Source: Candidatus Bipolaricaulis sp. (GTDB lineage: Bacteria; Bipolaricaulota; Bipolaricaulia; Bipolaricaulales; Bipolaricaulaceae). From it: a DNA stretch of 6,202 bases. Of the stretch, positions 1 through 4,440 are shown one piece after another (within the stretch, counting starts at the first letter, position 1; each line of letters opens with the position of its first letter). The notes below the pieces were generated by a model, which saw only the letters and a program-made list of their open reading frames with translations, was not told the origin of the DNA and ran no database searches. The stretch covers positions 1 through 6,202 of the forward strand of contig JAGUVP010000261.1 in assembly GCA_020062805.1 (NCBI GenBank), written 5' to 3'. Position numbers and translations under genes: made by a program.

Positions 1-303
1 GAGGCAGTGGGCGTCGGAGCGATCGCACGGGCGATCGAGGAGGCGGCGTTGGTGGTTGTGGATGAAGTAGGGCCGATGGAGCTTTGCTCCTCGCTGTTCA
101 TCCAGACTGTGAAGCAAGCGCTCGACGAGGCACAGAACCTTCTCGTCACCGTCCATCGACGGTCCAACCATCCCCTGGCCTATATGATCCGCCACAGGGC
201 AGACCACCTCGTTCGCCTCACGCGAGAGAGTCGAGACGCGGCCGTGTCCGAGATTATCCAGTGGCTCACCGCCGGTCACCCCCGCGCAACCAGTCTCCCC
301 TGA
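1..303 (+). CDS. THEP1-type nucleoside-triphosphatase, C-terminal fragment (5' end outside window)
   Basis: The reading frame is open from the first base and ends at TGA 301-303, giving 100 visible residues. The fragment carries a Walker B motif, VVVDEVGPMEL, at visible residues 18-28. After it come a helix, the strand LLVTVHRRS (about 47-55) and a late TRESRD segment (74-79). This order matches the second half of THEP1 (NTPase_1) proteins, which hydrolyse ATP, GTP and other NTPs in the cytoplasm and whose cellular role is poorly known. Family members are usually about 170-190 residues, so roughly the first 75-90 residues, including the Walker A loop, should lie upstream of the window. An internal GTG at position 7 is in frame but would start after the P-loop, so I do not take it as the true start. 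The gene converges on the GT4 gene and overlaps its last 38 bases. Family assignment is fairly secure; substrate is unknown. Confidence 0.8.
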   Translation, partial: EAVGVGAIARAIEEAALVVVDEVGPMELCSSLFIQTVKQALDEAQNLLVTVHRRSNHPLAYMIRHRADHLVRLTRESRDAAVSEIIQWLTAGHPRATSLP

Positions 304-1471
304 GGCCGCGTCCGCGGGACCGGGTCCGTCGTGAGATCTGACGAGCCTTCGCTTCTTCGTAGATATGGAGAAGCTGGGCTGTGGAAACCCGGGCGCTCCG
401 CGCCGTTGCCCAGTGCCGTGCTGCCTCGCTCAGCCGTCTCCGTCGCGTTTCATCGACGAGGAGCGCGTGGCAGGCCGAGGCGAATTCCTCCTCGTTTTCG
501 CCCACCAGCAGCCCTGTCTCACCAGGGGTCACGATGTCCAGAGGCCCCATCGCGCCCACGGCAACCACGGGCAACCCGGCCATCATCGCTTCGACCAGGA
601 CGAGCCCCTGCGTTTCCATCTTCGAGGAGAACACGAACAAGGTGGCTTGACGGTAGAGGTCGATGAGCCTCCCGCGTGAAATCGGGCCGGTGAAAGTCAC
701 CGCGTCCATGATGCCCAGATCGCCTGTGTACGATTCCAGTCGGCAACGTTGGGGACCTTCTCCGACGATCACGAGGTGGCTTTCGGGGCGCTGAGCATGA
801 ACTCGCTGGAACGACCGCAATAGGAACTCGATGTTCTTCTCCCATCCCAGTCGGCCGACGAACAGAAGCAGCTCGCCTGGGGGTAGCCCAAGCTCACGGC
901 GCGCGTTCCACCCCGGGGAGTGGGCGAACTCTTCCTCGTCCACGCCGAACGGAAGGGAGTAAATGGGAACCCTTACCCCATACGATCTGAGTTCTGTTTC
1001 GACCGCGCGGGACGGAGCGATCACCCCGTCGCATAGATTGCAGAATGCACGGCTGATCTGCTCCACTGCCTGCCGTGGTGGCCGAAATGGGGGCGGGATG
1101 TACCGCCTTAGTTCCGTGTACAGAGCGTGGTACGTGTGGAGGTGCGGGATGCCGTGCCGCCACGCCGCCCAGAACGCCACCTGCCCCACAGAGAACGGGT
1201 CATGGGAGTGGACGATGTCCAAGCCCGCGATCAACCGGAACACCTTGCGCCCCCCGACAGGCAGAGCAAACCGCATCCCACGGTACAGCACCAGCCGCAC
1301 AGAGGGGAATCGGTAGACAGTGCCATCAGCATCCGTGTGCCCCGGGTAGGTGGGAGCAAACACGCAGACGTCGTGTCCGGCTCTCCGCAGCTCGCGCTCC
1401 ATGAGCTGGATCACCGTAACCACGCCGTTGACATCTGGCGCGTACGTGTCCGTGAACAGGCCGATCTTCAT
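266..1471 (-). CDS. GT4-family glycosyltransferase, diacylglycerol glucosyltransferase-like
   Basis: This 401-residue GT-B fold enzyme probably transfers a sugar from a nucleotide donor to a membrane lipid. The N-terminal acceptor domain opens with FTDTYAPDVNGV (residues 6-17), followed by HSHDPF (88-93) and TYHALYTELRRYIP (113-126), all typical of bacterial diacylglycerol glucosyl/mannosyltransferases. The C-terminal donor domain has VGRLGWEKN (205-213; R207 and K212 are the likely phosphate contacts) and the retaining-enzyme EX7E motif, E286 to E294 in METQGLVLVEAM. ATG 1469-1471 is chosen because AAGGTGA lies at 1476-1482 and the family signature begins at once. The last 26 residues are strongly basic (10 Arg), and the end overlaps the convergent NTPase gene by 38 bases. 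A weak promoter candidate sits just upstream, so it may be transcribed separately from the GT28 gene. Family is secure. Donor and acceptor are inferred; alpha-mannosyltransferase or sulfoquinovosyltransferase relatives are alternatives. Confidence 0.9.
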   Translation of the reverse strand: MKIGLFTDTYAPDVNGVVTVIQLMERELRRAGHDVCVFAPTYPGHTDADGTVYRFPSVRLVLYRGMRFALPVGGRKVFRLIAGLDIVHSHDPFSVGQVAFWAAWRHGIPHLHTYHALYTELRRYIPPPFRPPRQAVEQISRAFCNLCDGVIAPSRAVETELRSYGVRVPIYSLPFGVDEEEFAHSPGWNARRELGLPPGELLLFVGRLGWEKNIEFLLRSFQRVHAQRPESHLVIVGEGPQRCRLESYTGDLGIMDAVTFTGPISRGRLIDLYRQATLFVFSSKMETQGLVLVEAMMAGLPVVAVGAMGPLDIVTPGETGLLVGENEEEFASACHALLVDETRRRRLSEAARHWATARSARVSTAQLLHIYEEAKARQISRRTRSRGRGLRGDWLRGGDRR

Positions 1472-1499
1472 GGAGTCACCTTGCAGCCCCCTGGACGCT

Positions 1500-1528
1500 A
1501 TGGTACATCGGACAATGGTAGAACTGAA
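1500..1528 (-). promoter_or_regulatory. Weak sigma-70 promoter candidate for the GT4 gene
   Basis: On the - strand, TTCAGT (1523-1528, 3 of 6 to consensus) and TACCAT (1500-1505, 4 of 6) are separated by 17 bases. Transcription would start near 1493, giving a leader of about 22 bases that holds the ribosome binding site AAGGTGA (1476-1482). The geometry is right but the boxes are poor, so this is only a candidate. Confidence 0.25.
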
Positions 1529-1636
1529 TGGTGCCCGGCTGGGTGCGGCCCCACACCTCCCGTGGAGGGAAGCGCACCACGACCGTTCATCGTCATGGCG
1601 GACGACGCTCCTCCGCCACGCCGACAGCCCACTGTG

Positions 1637-1702
1637 TGAGCCGTACCGGCTCAGCCCTCACGGGACTTACACTCCAAACCGGCTGAGGGCCGCCGCCGGC
1701 CC
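1637..1702. repeat. Cluster of inverted repeats in the GT28-GT4 intergenic gap
   Basis: The 284-base gap 1472-1755 holds no convincing gene, but this part is dense in symmetry. TGAGCCG (1637-1643) and CGGCTCA (1647-1653) form a perfect 7-bp inverted repeat around a 3-base spacer. GCCCTCA (1654-1660) can pair with TGAGGGC (1684-1690) across 23 bases. CTCAGCC (1650-1656) can pair instead with GGCTGAG (1681-1687), so these pairings compete. GGGCCG (1687-1692) and CGGCCC (1697-1702) form a 6-bp stem with a 4-base loop. ACCGGCT recurs at 1645-1651 and 1678-1684, 33 bases apart. The region lies 54-119 bases past the GT28 stop and about 165-230 bases before the GT4 start. It could be a terminator without a T-run, an operator or a structured leader; the sequence does not decide. 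Confidence 0.5.
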
Positions 1703-1755
1703 GAGACCTGTGCTAGCCGGAAGACGTTCGGACGACCTGGAATCCCCGACAGCCC

Positions 1756-2889
1756 CTAGCCTACAGGTCGTGGAGCCCCGCTCATGACGGCGATCTCATC
1801 GGCCACGTCGAACGAAGCATTGGGGAAGGCAATCGCCCGCGCCCGCTCCGCACGACGGGCGAGCTCGCCAGGGGTAGCGAGCCACTCCCCAAGGATCCGA
1901 GCTGCTTCGGCCGGGTTCGAGGCTGCCTCCCCCGCACCGGCCTCAACCACGAACGGTGTGTTCGGCCGCTCTTGAGCCATGCCGCCGATGAGGATCATCG
2001 GGAGCGACGAGATGGAAGCCTCACCAATCACTCCAGGTCCGGGTTTCCCGACCAGCACGTCGGATGCTCGCATCATTGCTTCGATGTTCGTGACGAACCC
2101 GTAGACGCGGGTTGGAACCTGCCATGGGTAGCGTCTGAGCCGCTCAGCAAGCGCCAGATTTCGCCCCGCCACAACGACGAGATCCACCGGAAGCGCCGCC
2201 GCGTCAATCTCCCGGGCCACCCGTTCGATCCCCATTCCCTCTCCACCGCCTACGAGAAGAACGACCGGACGCTCAGCCTCCCACCCCAGCTCAACCCGCG
2301 CCTCTGCCTTGGTCCTGTTGTAGAGGGCGAACTTAGGATGAGCAGGGTGTCCCACAACGCGCAGCCTCTCCTCTCTCAACCCGAGTTCCACTCCCCGCTG
2401 GTAAGCCTTCGCGCACGGCACAAGGCATCGGTCCACCTCAGGGTGATACCAGCCGCTGTGGGGGTTGGCGAGATCCGTGACCACGGTGACGATGGAGAAC
2501 TCCCGGACCGCGGTGCGCCGAAGGGCCACGGCGAGTTCGTTGAACGCGGGGTGGAGGACAACCACGATGTCCCACGCGCGGGACCGTCGCCTCGCCCGTC
2601 GCGTTCGTGGCACGGCCAGCCGCGGAAGCTGTCTCCGTCCGACCGAAGTGGCGATAAGGCGATCGGTCACGGTGACGAACAGATTCCATGACGGCTCGTG
2701 ATAGCGCACCCACAGCGGGTAGATCTCCGGGGCGCGGTTCCATGGAAAGTACCCGCAGGCGCGAAATGCATCGAAGTAGTCGCACTTGAACCGCTCGGCG
2801 TAGCGCAGGCTCAACGCTGCCTCGATCGCCCGGCCGGCAGAGCGGTGGCCTCCTCCTGTATCGGACATGAACAGCCCCACCTGGATCAC
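1756..2889 (-). CDS. GT28-family glycosyltransferase, monogalactosyldiacylglycerol synthase-like
   Basis: This 377-residue protein matches the MGDG synthase family, inverting GT-B enzymes at the inner membrane that add galactose or glucose from a UDP-sugar to diacylglycerol. The N-terminal domain begins with the glycine-rich SDTGGGHRSAG (9-19), then VLHPAFNELA (111-120) and TDLANPHSGWYHPEVDRCLVP (138-158). The donor domain shows LLVGGGEGMG (211-220), VYGFVTNIEAMMRASDVLVGKPGPGVIGEA (262-291, in pieces) and ERPNTPFVVEAGAG (307-320), the usual nucleotide-sugar pocket. An Arg cluster at 95-104 may contact anionic lipids. Start is GTG 2887-2889, chosen because GGGGAGG lies 5 bases upstream and a strong promoter precedes it. 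Length is typical of the bacterial family. It lies 76 bases downstream of the PlsC-like gene. Family is secure; the processive glucosyltransferase UgtP is the main functional alternative. Confidence 0.88.
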   Translation of the reverse strand: MIQVGLFMSDTGGGHRSAGRAIEAALSLRYAERFKCDYFDAFRACGYFPWNRAPEIYPLWVRYHEPSWNLFVTVTDRLIATSVGRRQLPRLAVPRTRRARRRSRAWDIVVVLHPAFNELAVALRRTAVREFSIVTVVTDLANPHSGWYHPEVDRCLVPCAKAYQRGVELGLREERLRVVGHPAHPKFALYNRTKAEARVELGWEAERPVVLLVGGGEGMGIERVAREIDAAALPVDLVVVAGRNLALAERLRRYPWQVPTRVYGFVTNIEAMMRASDVLVGKPGPGVIGEASISSLPMILIGGMAQERPNTPFVVEAGAGEAASNPAEAARILGEWLATPGELARRAERARAIAFPNASFDVADEIAVMSGAPRPVG

Positions 2890-2894
2890 GATCG

Positions 2895-2901
2895 CCTCCC
2901 C
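2895..2901 (-). promoter_or_regulatory. Ribosome binding site GGGGAGG of the GT28 gene
   Basis: GGGGAGG on the - strand lies 5 bases before the GTG at 2887-2889. It is a near-perfect Shine-Dalgarno match and decides the non-ATG start of the GT28 gene. Confidence 0.8.
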
Positions 2902-2912
2902 GGTCGCGGGTG

Positions 2913-2942
2913 ACTATACGGGCATCGGAGCGGCAAGGTCAA
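2913..2942 (-). promoter_or_regulatory. Near-consensus sigma-70 promoter of the GT28 gene
   Basis: On the - strand, TTGACC (2937-2942, 5 of 6) and TATAGT (2913-2918, 5 of 6) are 18 bases apart. This is the best promoter match I found in the window. It sits wholly within the 76-base gap after the PlsC-like gene. Transcription would start around 2906-2907, leaving a leader of about 17 bases that contains the GGGGAGG ribosome binding site. It implies that the GT28 gene can be expressed independently of the leuS-GT2-acyltransferase unit. Confidence 0.65.
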
Positions 2943-2965
2943 GCTCTGTCTGCCAGCGAAGGGGC

Positions 2966-3706
2966 TCACTCGCCGGCCCATCGAGGGCCTGGAAGACCGT
3001 ACGCCTCCCGGTAGAAAACGGCGAACACGCGTTCGATCACACCCATCATTCGTTCAGTGTCACTCCTTTCCGAAAGTGACGGATTCGGAACAATCGGGTC
3101 TGCAAAGTGTACCACCACACCGCCCTGGCGGCGCGTCTCGCGGAGAATGCGCCAGACCATCCGGTGCAGGGGGGCCTCTTCAGCCCCCGGCCGGTAGACG
3201 TACGCGTTGGCGAGAAGCACAGGGACGATGGGAACTCCTGCCCGATGGGCAAGCTTCGCCACCCCCGCGTAGAGCCGGCCCTCCCAGTAGCGGTGCCCCT
3301 CGGGGAAGACCATGATACTCCCGCCGCGACGAAGACAGGCCACAGCCGCCGCCAGGGTTTGGGAGTGAAGCGCCCCCTTCGCCGCTCGATTCGGGGCCAC
3401 CCGGAACCGGAAGAAGGCTTGGTAGAAAAACCGCAGCCACGGGTGGCGTTCATCCACGGTGAACAGCGCCCACAGGCGCCACCGCCGGCTGTGCCGGACC
3501 AGAAACAGAGGATCCAGCGAACCCACGTGTGTCACGCAGAACAGGCAAGCCCCCGAAGGTATCCCGCCCACTGCGCGAGAAGGTACCACCCATGGAAGAA
3601 CGCACAGGATCAAGCAGAGGTAGACAGACCACACCGCTTCATACGGCAGTGTGCGCAACGCTGCCCAAACGCGGACAAGAGCTGACCTACCTCTGTCTGG
3701 CGGCAC
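2966..3706 (-). CDS. PlsC-like lysophospholipid acyltransferase (LPLAT family)
   Basis: Members acylate lysophosphatidic acid, or related lysolipids, at the inner membrane to give phosphatidic acid. With the GTG start at 3706 the protein has 246 residues, a normal length. A hydrophobic stretch (about 24-41, VWSVYLCLILCVLPWVV) can act as a membrane anchor. The catalytic HX4D motif is HVGSLD (H60, D65), the phosphate-binding motif is FPEGHRYWEG (134-143), and the late VPIVPVLLAN segment is at 158-167. The frame stays open to an ATG at 3817, but that start would overlap the GT2 gene by 131 bases. GTG 3706 overlaps by only 20 and has GAGAAG upstream; TTG 3658 and GTG 3634 are later options. FPEGH replaces the usual FPEGT, and Thr rather than Asn or Ser precedes the catalytic His. 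It sits between lipid-type glycosyltransferase genes, which fits a glycolipid precursor role. Family is secure; the exact acceptor lipid is not. Confidence 0.82.
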   Translation of the reverse strand: MPPDRGRSALVRVWAALRTLPYEAVWSVYLCLILCVLPWVVPSRAVGGIPSGACLFCVTHVGSLDPLFLVRHSRRWRLWALFTVDERHPWLRFFYQAFFRFRVAPNRAAKGALHSQTLAAAVACLRRGGSIMVFPEGHRYWEGRLYAGVAKLAHRAGVPIVPVLLANAYVYRPGAEEAPLHRMVWRILRETRRQGGVVVHFADPIVPNPSLSERSDTERMMGVIERVFAVFYREAYGLPGPRWAGE

Positions 3707-4424
3707 GGCGCTTCTCGGGATCGGTCCAGTAACGCTCACCGGGGATCCGGTCCCGGCCCGTAGCCACATCGAGCCAATACCAGAACGCCTCAGCCGCTCC
3801 GCGAACCCACCCCGCATGCACGAAGCGCCGGTTCGAGGTATAGCAGGGCATCGTGGGGATGAACCGCACGCGCCCTACCCCTTCCAGAACCCGAGCGAGA
3901 CGGAAATCGGGGGACGCCCGTTTCTCCAAGGGTGGATATCCGCCAACTGCGAGGTAGGCATCCCGGTGCATCCCCATGTTCGCCGCCCCACACAGGTGGA
4001 CCCGAAACACGAGGGATAACCATGCCAGCACGCAGTATCCGCCCACCTGCAGCGCGCGCGAGGAACGCCGGCTCTCCCGGAACCCCATCGGGCCGTAGGC
4101 GGCCACCGTCCCCGTCCGGCGCAGCGCCCCCACCATCCGCGCCAGCCACCGTGGGGGGTACACCGTATCCGCGTCGGCACCGACGATGAGCTCCCCCTGG
4201 GCTTCGCCGAACCCGCGGTGCATCGCCTGAAGCGCTCCCCGCTTGGGCTCGACGATCACCCGATCGGCGAACCGAGCAGCGATCTGGAGGCTGCGGTCCG
4301 TACTCCCGTTGTCCACCACGAGAAGCTCGAAATCCTTGAACGTCTGCGCGCGAAGCGTGCGCAGCGTCTCACCGAGAGACGCCTCTTCATTCAAGACCGG
4401 GACAACCACCGTGATCTGGGCCAC
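3687..4424 (-). CDS. GT2-family glycosyltransferase
   Basis: This is a GT-A fold, inverting-type sugar transferase of 245 residues with the GTG start at 4424. Visible motifs are VVVPVLNEE (6-14), LLVVDNGSTD (34-43), the metal-binding DAD (84-86 in GADADT), GAANMGMHRDAYLAVGGYPP (146-165) and SPDFRLARVLEG (171-182), where the common ED pair appears as a single D. The short aromatic and basic C-terminus (FWYWLDVATG, then ending RRAARQR) has no clear multi-pass membrane domain. A hydrophobic segment near 129-141 might lie at the membrane. The start is supported by AGGTGA at 4430-4435, 5 bases before GTG, and by the usual position of the first beta strand. A TTG at 4454 is an in-frame alternative that adds ten residues and overlaps leuS by 14 bases. 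It follows leuS by 16 bases and overlaps the PlsC-like gene by about 20, so it is probably cotranscribed. Donor and acceptor cannot be read from sequence. Confidence 0.87.
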   Translation of the reverse strand: MAQITVVVPVLNEEASLGETLRTLRAQTFKDFELLVVDNGSTDRSLQIAARFADRVIVEPKRGALQAMHRGFGEAQGELIVGADADTVYPPRWLARMVGALRRTGTVAAYGPMGFRESRRSSRALQVGGYCVLAWLSLVFRVHLCGAANMGMHRDAYLAVGGYPPLEKRASPDFRLARVLEGVGRVRFIPTMPCYTSNRRFVHAGWVRGAAEAFWYWLDVATGRDRIPGERYWTDPEKRRAARQR

Positions 4425-4429
4425 CGTGT

Positions 4430-4435
4430 TCACCT
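4430..4435 (-). promoter_or_regulatory. Ribosome binding site AGGTGA of the GT2 gene
   Basis: AGGTGA on the - strand lies 5 bases before GTG 4422-4424 and 5 bases after the leuS stop codon (TGA, 4441-4443). It favours GTG 4424 over the upstream TTG 4454, which has GGGGAGG about 10 bases before it and so remains possible. Confidence 0.55.
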
Positions 4436-4440
4436 GTCGG

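Noticed and set aside
310..327. Small palindromes just after the NTPase stop, as a terminator between convergent genes
   Set aside because: The stem 310-313/317-320 has only 4 bp, the palindrome 317-327 has a one-base centre, no T-run follows on either strand, and the bases lie inside the GT4 coding region.
1687..1702. GC hairpin as an intrinsic terminator for the GT28 gene
   Set aside because: The 6-bp stem lies 54-69 bases past the stop codon and is followed on the - strand by mixed sequence rather than a T-run. It is kept only as part of the inverted-repeat cluster.
1350..1787. A 145-codon + strand open frame spanning the whole 1472-1755 gap
   Set aside because: It is antisense to the GT4 start and the GT28 end, has no recognisable motif, and its composition is that of a GC-rich shadow frame.
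1972..2691. A 239-codon + strand open frame
   Set aside because: It lies wholly antisense to the GT28 gene, whose family motifs are clear, and its translation looks like a His/Arg/Pro-rich shadow.
3107..3685. A 192-codon + strand open frame
   Set aside because: It is antisense to the PlsC-like gene, which has intact HX4D and FPEG motifs. No domain is visible in the shadow translation.
3707..3817. N-terminal extension of the PlsC-like gene to the ATG at 3817
   Set aside because: It would overlap the GT2 gene by 131 bases and adds residues with no family similarity. The ATG also lacks a clear ribosome binding site.
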